This document shows, piece after piece, positions 33,409-44,459 of a DNA stretch of 64,000 bases (position 1 is its first letter; each line of letters opens with the position of its first letter). Where the stretch lies: positions 15,512,244 to 15,576,243 of the forward strand of contig OX637393.1 of the NCBI GenBank assembly GCA_951799425.1, written 5' to 3'. The notes beneath the pieces were generated by a model, which had not been told where the DNA came from, did not search any database, and saw only the letters and a list, made by a program, of their open reading frames with translations. Source of the stretch: Ilex aquifolium. Taxonomy: Eukaryota > Streptophyta > Magnoliopsida > Aquifoliales > Aquifoliaceae. A program made the translations under genes and the position numbers.

Positions 33409-33591
33409 ATGGAGGTACTTATGGCAGAACGGGCCAATCTGGTCTTTCACAATAAAGTGATAGACGGAACTGCCATGAAACGACTTATTAGTAGATTAAT
33501 AGATCACTTCAGAATGGCATATACATCACATATCCTGGATCAAGTAAAGACTCTGGGTTTTCAACAAGCTACTCAATCAAATCCTCTTTTT
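33409..33591 (+). pseudogene. rpoC2: rpoC2 5' end, plastid-derived
   Basis: From ATG 33409 the reading starts [20 protein letters not shown] and continues through Ser-His-Ile-Leu-Asp-Gln to Gly-Phe-Gln-Gln-Ala-Thr, the N-terminus of the beta'' subunit of plastid RNA polymerase. Confidence 0.92.
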
Positions 33592-33594
33592 TGA

Positions 33595-33765
33595 CGATTG
33601 AATGCACTTCTATAGTCCCATATTTAGTAATTCCTAAACTCTTTCTTCTGTATCGAGGATCATCGAAATAAGCAAGAATACTCTTTCTACGGAAAATGCC
33701 ATTTATGGGTATTTTAATCGAGATATCTGAACGGGGCATTAGTTCGTTCTCGCGTTCTTTGAATC
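33595..33765 (-). pseudogene. rpoC2: rpoC2 internal fragment, inverted, plastid-derived
   Basis: On - the reading contains Ile-Pro-Ile-Asn-Gly-Ile-Phe-Arg-Arg then [20 protein letters not shown] and Tyr-Gly-Thr-Ile-Glu-Val, a central part of rpoC2. It abuts the rpoC2 start in opposite orientation. Confidence 0.8.
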
Positions 33766-33985
33766 GATTGGAGTGGGCTTAGACAAATCTTTTTTGTCGA
33801 TAACCTCAGATCAATCAATCGAATATTGATTAATATGTAATCGATAGAACACTACTTGAAAACGGCTCTTCTGCTCAGAAACGATTTGAAAGAACCGAGT
33901 CGACAGCTAGAACTACTGGTCTTAGAACTAGAATAAATAGACTTACTCTTTCTTTATTTGAATCAAAATTCAAATCCAAACTCAA

Positions 33986-34194
33986 AGGCAGATTGGTATT
34001 GCTTCTTCGGCCCGAACCAAGGAATCCCTTAGATATGATGCAAAATGGATCTTGTTCTATTCTTGATCAGAGATTTCTCTATGAAACATATGAATCAGAG
34101 TTTGAAGAATGGGAAGGAGAAGGATCCCTCAACCCGCACCAGATAGAGGAGGATTTATTCAATCACATAGTTTGGGCTCCTAGAATATGGCGCC
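33986..34194 (+). pseudogene. ycf2: ycf2 internal fragment, plastid-derived
   Basis: The reading [18 protein letters not shown], then Asp-Gln-Arg-Phe-Leu-Tyr-Glu, and finally [17 protein letters not shown] matches plastid Ycf2. It ends at the right junction with the LTR. Confidence 0.92.
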
Positions 34195-36072
34195 AGAAAT
34201 TTGACACTACCTTAGTATTTTAGCTATAACTCTTTACTCCTAACTTCGATTGACATGATTTTTGGATAGTAGAAACTAGACTTCAAGGGCTACAAAAGTG
34301 TATTTCATGAAAATTTCCTGAATCGACTTCTAAATAGGTGCAAAATTCTCATGAAGTTCGGACAGAAAGTCGGTACCGTCCTGACACCTAAAGCACCGTC
34401 CGGACGCCCCTCCCTACCCAAAAACTTTATTTTTATCCAAAAACAGGGACTTTGAACCATCCGGACACCCAAGGACCATGCGGACGCTACCATGAAAATT
34501 ACCCCGATCAGTTTTAGGGCTTTTCTCCATTTTTTCACCCTATAAATACATAAGGCCGCCTCCTTTAGCATCATTTCAACATTTCTAACCCTAGAAAGTC
34601 CTAGAGAGGGACAGAGGGGGAGGAACACAAGATCAAGGGGGATTTTCACATTGAATTGGATCAAATCTTCTAGTTTTTCAAGAACACTAAGGAAGAAAGG
34701 TAGGGGTTTCTTCCCATTCTCTTCCATTGAGGCTAAGGTTTAGATATATGTATGTTTTGAATCTAAATCCTATTTATATGTTAGGAAATCCTTGATTCTT
34801 GATATTCTTGCAAATATTACCATGTTTTAAACAAAGTTATGGTTGGATAGCCATGAAATCTCTTTTTCTTGTATTAAAACCCTAGTTTCCAAGAGAAATG
34901 AATTTTTCTCTTGATTTTTATTTGTTCTTGATTTCAAAACTCTAGTACTTTGTATTGAACAATAAAATGGTATTTTTTGATGATCTCTTGCATATTTTCT
35001 TAAATTGTTCTATTGGAATAATACATGTGAAATTTGGGGATTTTTGGATTTGCTTGTTGTGATTTGAGGAAATGGGTTGATATTGTATCTCTTGTGGGTG
35101 TTTGGATGACTATGGGTGGCCATTGACCGGGTATTGTAGAGTGGGTAGATGTGTTTCTTACTCCGTGTGGGTTTGAATTTTTCCTACCACTCGTAGTGGG
35201 GTTGGTGCCTTGCGAGAACCAAACCGCTATACGCTCACAGGGTACCGTGACTGAGGGTTAGTATACTATTCCTGGGTTGGATTCGTCACTGCTAATGCGT
35301 TGGTATATGCCCTTCCTAAAGTTGTATATCCTTGCGAGGATTGGGTGTGTGTGTGTGGGCCAGGATATTCTCGATGTGTTTATTCATGCGATGTCATACA
35401 TCATACCTGAGATACAAGTTGTGGGCTGCGATACATTGTGGGCTATTGTTTATTGTGCAAATGGTTGGTTATGGTTTATTGTGAAAATGGTAACTTGTTG
35501 GAATGGTTATTTTTCGGAATTGGTTTTACTTTTTCATTTAATTATTGCTATTGTGTAAACTTGAGATCCACTGAAATGTCTCTGTTTTCCTTCAAAAACT
35601 ATATATGATATTTGTAAAATGAGACCGAATGTTTTATATGCTTTCGAAACCTTGTTCGAGTTTGGGAGGATTTTCCTACAGAGCTTAGTACTCACCCCCT
35701 ACAAACAATATCTTTTTCATATTATGGTCTACAGGAGGAGTTCGGAGTTAATGAGCCGGTACATTGGGAAGCTCTAATAGATGGGAACGTGGATCCCGAG
35801 GTGGACGTTTAGGGCTATATTCTCTTATGTTCTAGACTATGAAATTTATTTTGAGATAATGTGAAGTCTAATATTTTTGTTATTCCGCTGCAAGATAATA
35901 GTTGATTTTTGGGATGTAATTGTCATAGTTGAGCATATTCTTTTGGATAATGTTGTATATTTTGTGGATGATGAATGAAATTCTCTTTAGTTATGAAGTT
36001 CATTTAGTTGCTCTCATGATGTGAATAGTTTTAGATAGTAATGTCGTACAAGGGGGATTTTGGGGCATTACA

Positions 36073-36093
36073 GGTTTGATATCAGAGTCTAGG
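36073..36093 (+). promoter_or_regulatory. Primer-binding site of element B
   Basis: GGTTTGATATCAGAGTCTAG directly follows the 5' LTR and resembles the complement of the 3' end of initiator Met-tRNA (TGGTATCAGAGC), the usual minus-strand primer of chromoviruses. Confidence 0.7.
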
Positions 36094-36261
36094 AATTACG
36101 TCTTACATGGGAGCTACAGGTTATGGATTACCACTAGAGAAGTAGGACTAGGTTGAATGAATTGTTGATTTAAATTTTACACAAGTCTTATGCTTTAGAT
36201 TAAAGTGATAGTTAGGGTGTCTTATACATCAAGGAAACTAAATTGTGAATTGATGTACAGG

Positions 36262-37304
36262 ATGGACGGTGAACGAGGACGTGGACGTGGACGTGGACAT
36301 GGACGTGGGCGTGGGCGTGGAGGTCAAGCAAACCCACCACCACCACCACCTCCTGATGCCATGAATGGCATTTATCAGTGCTTAAGAGAGCTAACCATTC
36401 TGGTACAACACCAGAATGGAAACAACATCCACAACGGTGGGGTTCATCCCTTAGCTCAGGAACCGAGCAACGGGGAAGAAAACCGAAGGGTGATAGTTCT
36501 TCGAGAATTTTTAAGGCAACGCCCACCTACTTTTCAAGGAAGCTCTCACCCCTTGGATGCGGATAAATGGATTCGCCGGGTGAGAAAAATATGTGATGGC
36601 ATGGGAGTTGTCGAGGATTTGCGGGTTGTCTTGGCTACATACCTGTTAGAGGGGGAGGCAGACCATTGGTGGGACTCGGTGAAGAGAATGAGGAACACTG
36701 ATGCGCTTACCTGGGAGGAGTTTGATCAAATCTTCCAAGACAAGTACTTTCCTGAATCGGTCAGGGACAGGATGAATGTAGATTTTCTTGCTCTACGACA
36801 GGGTGCATGACAGTGACGGAGTATGAGAGGAAGTTTGATGAGCTATCCCGCTATGCCACGGAGTTCGTATCTACTGAGGTTAGGAGGGCCAAATGATTTG
36901 AGCAGGGCTTGAGGCCTGCTATCAGGGAGAAGCTTGTGGCTCATAAGATCCGGGACTATGGGGATCTTGTTGACAGAGCTGCACTGGTGGAGAGAGACAC
37001 GGAGGACAACCAGTGGCGACAGAACTTCGCGAGGGGAGGTCCAATCCGGGCGGGTGCTAGCAGTAGTGGAGTGTAGAGGGTGGCCCCATACTGTTGCCCA
37101 GACCAGGTGGTTGGACAGAGACTTCAGACAGTTCGAGGAGATGGGGTTACTCATAATGGAGTAGGCACTGACCCGCGTCAATGCTTTTCATGTGGAGGTT
37201 TCGGGCACTACAAAAATAACTGCCCATCGTTTTCAACAAAGACCAATCAAGCGGCAGGACAAGTAAATGCAAACAAGCCACCACTACCGAAGCCACTACA
37301 ATAG
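36262..37304 (+). pseudogene. Gag of element B
   Basis: From ATG 36262 an RG-rich start (a Gly-Arg repeat coded by hexamers at about 36268-36325) precedes a Pro run. The capsid (Retrotrans_gag) follows: Arg-Pro-Pro-Thr-Phe-Gln-Gly, Ala-Asp-Lys-Trp-Ile-Arg, Glu-Ala-Asp-His-Trp-Trp and Phe-Asp-Gln-Ile-Phe-Gln-Asp-Lys-Tyr-Phe-Pro. A frameshift lies near 36800 and a TGA at 36892 sits where Arg is usual. The zinc knuckle CFSCGGFGHYKNNCP (about 37181-37225) is intact. Confidence 0.85.
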
Positions 37305-37349
37305 AGACCGTTAGGAGCTCTAGCCCCAGGCGGTGCCAATCAGGGAAGA

Positions 37350-37700
37350 GTGTTTTCTTTGACCCAACCGGAGGAAGACATTTCTAATGCAGTGGTGGAA
37401 GGTATCGTTCTTCTTTATAATTCTTGGGCCCGAATTTTATTTGATCCCGGTGCGACTCATTCATTCATACGCACTATATATGCTCTTAATTTGGGATTGG
37501 AATTTGAGAAGTTAGAACATGCCTTGAGTATTGACATGCCTACGGGATAATGGTTGGATACTAGAAGGGAGTGTAGAGGTTGTGTGCTTCGAATTGGGGA
37601 ACAAGAATTGATTATAGATTTGGTTGCATTAGACATGAAGGGGTATGACATAATATTTGGGATGAACTTGTTGTCCACTTTTCGTGCGGCAATGGATTGT
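37350..37700 (+). pseudogene. Aspartic protease of element B
   Basis: The active-site region reads ARILFDPGATHSFI (about 37428-37470), with Asp-Pro-Gly-Ala in place of the usual Asp-(Ser/Thr)-Gly-Ala, as is often seen in this clade. A TAA at 37548-37550 interrupts the frame before Asp-Ile-Ile-Phe-Gly-Met. Confidence 0.8.
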
Positions 37701-39270
37701 TTTCAAAAGTGGATTTCATTTCAATTACCGGGAGGGGTAGTTTTCAGCTTCATTAATGATCGAAATTATTCCCATCCATTTTCCACTACGGGAAATAGAT
37801 TCTTGAAAGCTAAGGCGGGGAGCAATTTGAGTTTCTTGGCCAGCTTAATGAGAGATGATCGGGATAAATTCCATGCAGACGTGGTGTTGATAGTATCGGA
37901 TTTTTCGGATGTCTTCTCAGATGAACTACCCGGGTTACCCCCACAGAGAGAGATTGAGTTTAAGATTGATCTCTATCCGGGAACCAAACCCATATCCATT
38001 ACTTCCTATCGGATGGCACCTTTGAAGTTAAAGGAGCTAAGGAAGGAGTTGGACCATCTCTTGACTTTTGGGTTTATCCGTTTAAGCACTTCACCTTGGG
38101 GAGCCCTGGTCCTCTTTGTGAAGAAGCATGATGAAACACTTTGGTTATGCACAGACTACTGAAGGTTGAATCGAGTGATACTGAAGAATAAATACCCATT
38201 GCCACGAATTCATGATTTATTCGATCAGCTGAGGGGTTCCAAGTATTACTCCAAGATTGATCTTCGCACAGGGTATCATCAACTGTGGATCAAGGAGGAG
38301 GATATTCCTAAGACATCTTTCCGTACCCGGTATGGTCATTTCGAATATACGGTAATGCCGTTTGGACTGACTAATGCTCCTGCAGCCTTCACGGATTTGA
38401 TGCACAGGGTATTCCGGCCGTATCTAGATCAGTTTGTCATTTTGTTTATTGATGACAGATTAATCTATTCACGGACACAAGGGGAACATGAACACCATCT
38501 TTCGGTAGTGCTTCAGACCTTGAGAGAGCATAAGTTATATGCTAAGATGAGTAAATGCGAGTTCTGGATGAAGGAAGTAAAATTCATTGGCCATGTTGTG
38601 TCAGAACAAGGTGTAGCTGTTGACCCCGTAAAGATTGAAGTAGTGATGAAGTGGGAACCACCGAAGAATGTGACCGAAGTACGTAGTTTCTTAGGCTTAG
38701 CAGGCTACTATCAGAGATTTGTGGAAGGGTTCTCAAAGCTAGCTATGCCGATGACCTGCCTTACGAAGAAGGGGAAAAAATTCTTGTGGACTCGAGTGTG
38801 TGAACTAGCCTTTCGCACCTTGAAGGAAAGGTTGACAACAGCTCGTGTCATCATTATTCCAAGCAGTGGGGAAGGATACGATGTTTACATAGATGCTTTG
38901 TTACGCGACTTGGGATGTGTGCTAATGCAGGGAGGTAAGGTAGTTGCTTATGGCTCGAGACAACTAAAGATTCATGAGCAGAACTATCCCACTCATGACT
39001 TGGTGCTTGTCGCTGTGGTTTTTGCTCTTAAGTTATGGAGGTGTTACATGTATGGAGAAAAGTTTCAAGTGTTTCAGATCATAAGAGCCTCAAGTATATC
39101 TTCACACATAAAGACTTGAATCTTCAGCAAAAAAGGTGGATTGAATATCTAGAAGACAACGATTTCACACTCAACTACCATCCGGGGAAGGTTAATGTAG
39201 TAGCAGATGCACTTAGCAAAAAGTCTCAGGGTGAAGTCAATGTTCTTGCTGTTCATAGGTGGAAGATGAT
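37701..39270 (+). pseudogene. Reverse transcriptase and RNase H of element B
   Basis: RT opens with Leu-Pro-Gly-Leu-Pro-Pro and Glu-Phe-Lys-Ile-Asp-Leu (about 37925-37975). The Tyr-Arg-x-Leu-Asn box has its Arg codon changed to TGA (38160-38162). Then follow [18 protein letters not shown] and FIDDRLIYS (about 38440-38470), with both catalytic Asp kept. Gly-Leu-Ala-Gly-Tyr-Tyr-Gln-Arg-Phe marks the connection. The RNase H (Asp-Ala near 38890, Tyr-Gly-Ser-Arg-Gln-Leu) runs through a frameshift near 39070 to Ala-Asp-Ala-Leu-Ser-Lys (about 39205). Confidence 0.88.
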
Positions 39271-39349
39271 TGATGCTTTGGAGGAGTTTGATCTATTGGT
39301 GGATAGACAGGAGGATCGACCATGTTTATTTAATCTTGTAGCTTAACCA

Positions 39350-40480
39350 ATTCTTCGACAAAGGATTGTGGAGTTGCAACGATTAGATACCGAGTTGGGA
39401 GTTATCCGGAGTAGATTGGAGAGGAATGAGATTATTGAGAATTGGTCTATACACAATGATGAGTTACAGTTTCATGGAAGACTATGTGTACCAAACAATG
39501 ACCAAGTAAGGGAAGAAGTGGTGGGTGAGTGCCATCGTTCAAAATCTTCCATACATCCGGGGAGTACCAAGATGTATAGAGACATGAAGGGTCAATATTA
39601 GTGGAAGGGGATGAAACAAGACGTGGCTAAGTACGTTGCAAAGTGCGTGGTGTGTCAGCAGGTGAAGGTGGAGCATCAAAAACCCGGAGGATTACTACAG
39701 TCCTTGCCTATCCCAGAGTGGAAGTGGGATCACATCACCATGGATTTCGTGTCTGGTTTACCACAGACGTCACGAGGGCATCATGCCGTATGGGTCATTG
39801 TAGATAAACTCACCAAGTCAGCTCATTTCTTGAGTATGAAGACCACTGACACTTTAGAAACCTTGAGCAAGTTTTATATCTGTGAGATTGTTAGATTACA
39901 TGGAGTTCCACTCTCTATTGTGTCGGATCGTGATTCTCGTTTTGTGCCGCAATTTTGGCAAAGTCTACAACGAGCTATGGGGACAGAATTGCACTTTGGC
40001 ACCGCCTTTCATCCTCAAACGGATGGCCAATCCGAGAGGGTGATATAGATTTTGGAGGACATGTTACATGTTTGTGTGTTGGACTTCAAGGGAAGTTGGA
40101 GTGATTATTTGCCGTTGGTAGAATTTGCATATAACAATAGTTTTCAATCTAGCATTAGCATGGCACCTTATGAGGCATTGTATGGAAGACCATGTAGGTC
40201 CCCAATTTGTTGGTTGGAAGCTAGAGAGAGTAGCTTGTTTGGGCCAGAAATTGTTCGGGAGACTACGGAGAAAATTTAACTCATCCCGGAGAGACTATGC
40301 ACGGCAGAAAGTAGACAGAAAAGCTATGTGGATAGAAGACGAAGACCCTTGGAATTCCAAAGGGGGGACTATGTGTTCCTCAAGGTGTCACCCAAAAAGG
40401 GAGTATTTAGATTTGGCAAGAAGGGAAAATTAGCTCCAAGGTACATCGGACCATTTGAAGTGATCAAAGCGGTGGGCAAA
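39350..40480 (+). pseudogene. Integrase of element B
   Basis: The zinc-binding part has His-x3-His-Pro-Gly and Cys-Val-Val-Cys-Gln (about 39645). The core has Asp in [10 protein letters not shown] (about 39737), Asp in VSDRDSRF (about 39925) and Glu in DGQSERVI (about 40030), so the catalytic triad is present. Stops replace a Trp at 39599-39601 and a Gln just after the Glu motif at about 40047. The Gly-Pro-Phe region near 40455 belongs to the C-terminal domain. Confidence 0.88.
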
Positions 40481-40782
40481 GTGGCGTATCAACTTCGGTT
40501 ACCAGCTCAGTTGTCAGGGGTACATGATGTGTTCCATGTGTCAATGTTAAGGAAGTGTCAATTGGATACAACACAAGTCGTGGATTTGGAGGGAATTGAA
40601 ATTCAAGATGGAGCAACATATGAAGAACAACCGGTGGAGATTCTCGATACCAAGGAGAAGATGCTTAGCATTAAAGTAATCCAATTGGTGAAATTCTTGT
40701 GTCAACATCATGGGGTGGAGGTAGCTACCTGAGAACCAGAGCTGAAGATGCGAGAGAAATACCCTCATTTGTTCTCTACTTA
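40481..40782 (+). pseudogene. Integrase C-terminus and chromodomain of element B
   Basis: His-Asp-Val-Phe-His-Val-Ser-Met-Leu precedes the chromodomain: Pro-Val-Glu-Ile-Leu-Asp then a Lys-rich strand, [11 protein letters not shown], and Ala-Thr-stop-Glu-Pro-Glu, where TGA (about 40730) stands for the conserved Trp of the aromatic cage. Chromodomains steer integration to heterochromatin by binding histone marks. The frame ends at the TAA at about 40780. Confidence 0.8.
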
Positions 40783-40824
40783 AGGTAAGTTTCGAGGATA
40801 AAACTTTCTTTAAGGGGGGTGGAT

Positions 40825-43010
40825 TGTAAATCCCCACCTATTTATATTAATATAGTAATGTAATTATTTGGTAATTCTTATATATGTAATGACCTAAGAA
40901 TGAACACTATAGATTGTAACAGTAGGAATAAACACTAGGGAGGCAAATTGATTGTGAAGTTTAAGTTTCGAAGGCATTTAAACGTGGGAAAGGTTGTTAG
41001 GTAAGTTTCTAAATATTTTTAGGTCAAAATAAGATTTTCATTGAATCCGGAAGATCGAGAAACCTTGAGAAAGTTAATATGGGGTGTATTAGAAGTTAGG
41101 AAGTATCCCGGAGTTAAAACACATTTTAGAAAGAATTCGGATAGGAAGAAATTTGACACTACCTTAGTATTGTAGCTATAACTCTTTACTTATAACTCCG
41201 ATTGATCTGATTTTTGGACAGTGGAAACTAGACTTCAAGGGCTACAAAAGTGTATTTCACGAAACTTTCCTGAATCGACTTCTAAATAGGTGAAACCTGC
41301 TCATGATGCTCGGACATAAAGTTGGTACCGTCCTGACGCCTAAAGCACAGTCCGGACGCCCCTCCCTACCCAAAAACTTTATTTTTATCCAAAAACAGGG
41401 ACTTTGAACCGTCCGGATGCTACCATGAAAATTACCCCGATCAGTTTTAGGGATTTTCTCCGTTTTTTCACCCTATAAATACATAAGGCCGCCTCCTTTA
41501 GCATCATTTCAACATTTCTAACCCTAGAAAGTCCTAGAGAGGGAGAGAGGGGGAGAAACACAAGATCAAGAGGGATTTTCACATTGAAGTGGATCAAATC
41601 TTCTAGTTTTTCAAGAACACTAAGGAAGAAAGGTAGGGGTTTCTTCCCATTCTCTTCCATTGAGGTTAAAGTTTAGATATATGTATGTTTTGACTCTAAA
41701 TCCTATTTATATGTTAGGAAATCCTTGATTCTTGATATTCTTGAAAATATATTACCATGTTTTAAACAAAGCTATGGTTGGATAGCCATGAAATCTCTGT
41801 TTCTTGTATTAAAACCCTAGTTTCCAAGAGAAATGGATTTTTCTCTTGATTTTTTATTTGTTCTTGATTTCAAAACTCTAGTGCTTTGTATTGAACAATA
41901 AAATGGTATTTTTTGATGATCTCTTGCATATTTTCTTAAATTGTTCTATTGGAATAATACATGTGAAATTTGGGGATTTTTGGATTGCTTGTTGTGATTT
42001 GAGGAAATGGGTTGATATTGTATCTCTTGTGGGTGTTTGGATGACCATGGGTGGCTATTGACTGGGTATCGTAGAGTGGGTAGATGCATTTCTTACTCCG
42101 TGCGGGTTTGAATTTTTCCTACCACTCGTAGTGCGGTTGGTGCCTTGTGAGAACCAAACCGCTATACGCTCACGGGGTACCGTGACTGAGGGTTAGTATA
42201 CTATTCCTAGGTTAGATTCGTCACTGCCAATGCGTTGGTATACGCCCTCCTAAAGTTGTTTATCCTTGCGAGAATTGGGTGTGTGTGTGTGTGTGGGCCA
42301 AGATATTCTCGATGTGTTTATTCATGCGATGTCATACATCATACCTGAGATACAAGTTGTGGGATGCGATACATTGTGGGCTATTATTTATTGTGCAAAT
42401 GGTTGGTTATGGTTTATTGTGGAAATGGTAACTTGTTGGAATGGTTATTTTTTAGAATTGGTTTTACTTCTTCATTTAATTGTTGCTATTGTGTAAACTT
42501 GAGATCCCCTGAAATGTCTCTGTTTTCCTTCAAAAACTATATATGATATTTTTAAAATGAGACCGACTGTTTTATAAGCTTTGGAAACCTTGTTCGAGTT
42601 TGGGAGGATTTTCCTATAGAGCTTAGTGTTCACCCCCTACAAACAATATCTTTTTCAGATTATGGCCTAGAGGAGGAGCTCGGAGTTGATGAGCCGGTAC
42701 ATTGGGAAGCTCCAATAGATGGGAACGTGGATCCCGAGGTTGACGTTTAGGGCTATATTCTCTTATGTTCTAGACTAGGAAATTTATTAAGAGACAATGT
42801 GAAGTCTAATATTTTCGTTATTCTGCTGCAAGATAATAGTTGATTTTTGGGATGTAATTGTCATAGTTGGGTATATTCTTTTGGCTAATGTTGTATATTT
42901 TATGGATGATGAATGAAATTCTCTTTAGTTATGAAGTTCATTTAGTTGTTCTCATGATGTGAATGGTTTTAGATAGTAATGTCGTCCAAGGGGGATTTTG
43001 GGGTGTTACA
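40825..43010 (+). repeat. 3' LTR of element B
   Basis: Uninterrupted copy of the LTR, 2186 bases, with TATAAATA at 41474-41481 and a (GT)n tract near 42280-42297. It is preceded by the polypurine tract TTTAAGGGGGGTGGA (about 40809-40823). The two LTRs differ by scattered substitutions and small indels. Confidence 0.93.
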
Positions 43011-43015
43011 AAATT
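43011..43015. repeat. Target-site duplication of element B (right)
   Basis: AAATT, the partner of 30040-30044. Confidence 0.9.
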
Positions 43016-44290
43016 CTGCCACAAACTCAGTTGCAGCTTGCCCCCTTTGATAGCTCGCCAGGGTTGAAATTGAATATCAAACTCCCCGAGCTCTAGAGCC
43101 CACTTTATCAACCATCCTGATGTCTCTGGTTTGTGAAGAATTTTTCAAAGAGTATGATCAGTTAACACGATAATTTTATGAGCTTGGACGTATGGTCTCA
43201 GTCTTCTAGTGGCAATAATCAAGGAAATGGCTAACTTCTTATTGGTTGGGTGTCTTCCCTTTACTCCTCTGAGTACTCGAATAGTATAATAGATCGTTTT
43301 CTCGACCCGTTCCTCCTCCCTAACTAAAATTGAGCTCATAGTCGTGGGAGAAATAGCCACGTATAAATACAGATACTCCCCTGGGATTGAAATAAACAAG
43401 AGGGGAGGGGAGGCCATGTATTGCTTTAGTTGTGCAAATGCCTTTTTGCAGTCCTCCGTCCATTCAAAACTTTTCCTGAGGATTTTAAAAAATGGGAGAC
43501 ACTTATTATTAGCTCGAGAAACGAACCTATTCAAGACAGCAACTCTGCCTGCCAGCTGTTGTACCTCCTTGGTGGATTTTGGTGATTTCATGTTTCTCAG
43601 GGTGGCAATTTTCTCCGGTTTGGCTTCAATTCCTCGGCTTTTAACCATGAACTCAGGAATTTTCTCGAGGTGATGCCGAAAGAACACTTAGTAGGATTCA
43701 ACTTCATTGGGTAGTTTCGAAGAATTTGGAAAGTTTCTTCCAAGTGTTGGACATGCAGCTCGGCTTGTAGACACTTGACCAACATATTATCCACATAGAC
43801 TTTCATGGTTTTGCCTATTTTTCTCCTCAAACATCCGATTCACCAGTCGTTGGTATGTTACTTCTACATTCTTCAGACCAAAAGGCATTACTCGGTAACA
43901 AAATGTATCTTAGTTAGTGATGAATGACGTCTTTTCCTCGTCAGAGGGCTCCATGAGGATTTGGTTGTATCCTCAATAGGCATCCAAGAAACTAAGGAGC
44001 TTGTGCCCAACTGTAACGTCTATGAGGATGTTAATCCTCGGCAAGGGATAGCTGTCTTTGGGGCATGCTTTGTTGAGGTTGGTGAAATCAACATAGAGTC
44101 TCCATTTTCCATTTGTCTTTTTGACCAAAACAACATTGGCTAACCATTTAGGGTATTTAGACTCCTTGAACTAGTCGGCTTTCAGTAGTTTTGACACCTC
44201 TTCATTGATTGACTGGCTTCTTTCAGGAGCAAAGGTGCGTTTTTTCTGTCATACTGGTTTGTGCTAGGGATAGACACTGAGCCGATGGGT
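43016..44290 (-). pseudogene. Reverse transcriptase and RNase H (upstream part) of element A
   Basis: On -, the RT catalytic box reads KVYVDNMLVK (about 43800-43770), with the second Asp changed to Asn. Asn-Pro-Thr-Lys-Cys-x-Phe-Gly and Leu-Ala-Gly-Arg-Val-Ala-x-Leu-Asn-Arg-Phe follow. The RNase H start has Phe-Glu-Trp-Thr, Tyr-Tyr-Thr and Thr-Asp-His. A further stop near 43145 and the insertion of B at 43015 break it. Confidence 0.78.
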
Positions 44291-44459
44291 TATGACCTCT
44301 AGGTCCATGCCTACCATGTCAGATTGATCCTTGGCGAAGATATCCTAGATTGTAGTTAAGCATTTCAGGAGTTGTTCTAGGAGCTCAGGAGTGAGCAAGG
44401 TTCTCAGCTTGACTATTTTTAAGGGCTTTGTGGGATCCAAGGCCACTTCTTCCAGATTT

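Larger units (their letters stand above)
30299..34194. mobile_element. Nuclear plastid DNA insertion (NUPT), mosaic
   Basis: The insertion replaces 68 bases of the LTR (the stretch equivalent to 41079-41146). It holds pieces of at least seven plastid genes, not neighbours in plastid genomes and in mixed orientation: petA, rps7, rpoA, rps2, clpP exon 1, the rpoC2 start, an inner part of rpoC2 and ycf2. Parts remain unassigned (about 30640-31480, 32035-32435, 32810-33400, 33770-33985) and may be plastid spacer, mitochondrial or nuclear filler. Such mosaics arise when organelle fragments are joined during double-strand-break repair. Confidence 0.88.
30045..36072 (+). repeat. 5' LTR of element B, interrupted by plastid DNA
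   Basis: 30045-30298 and 34195-36072 match the 3' LTR (40825-43010) in order. TATAAATA at 34541-34548 marks the U3/R border. A (GT)n tract lies at about 35345-35360. The insert is described separately. Confidence 0.9.
30045..43010 (+). mobile_element. Ty3/gypsy chromovirus (Tekay/Del-type) element B
   Basis: The LTRs begin TGTAAA, end TTACA and are flanked by AAATT. An iMet-type primer site lies after the 5' LTR, gag, PR, RT, RNase H, INT and a chromodomain follow, and a GGGGGG-rich polypurine tract precedes the 3' LTR. The chromodomain after INT and the long LTRs (about 2.2 kb) fit the Tekay/Del clade. The 5' LTR is enlarged to about 6 kb by plastid DNA. Confidence 0.93.

Noticed and set aside
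34305..34727. A 140-codon open frame on - inside the B LTR, repeated at 41385-41660
   Set aside because: It lies in the LTR across the TATA region, has no family signature, and the copies differ by a deletion and frame changes; it recurs only because the LTR is repeated.
36212..36526. His/Val-rich frame on -
   Set aside because: It is the complement of the Gly-Arg hexamer repeat of the gag on +.
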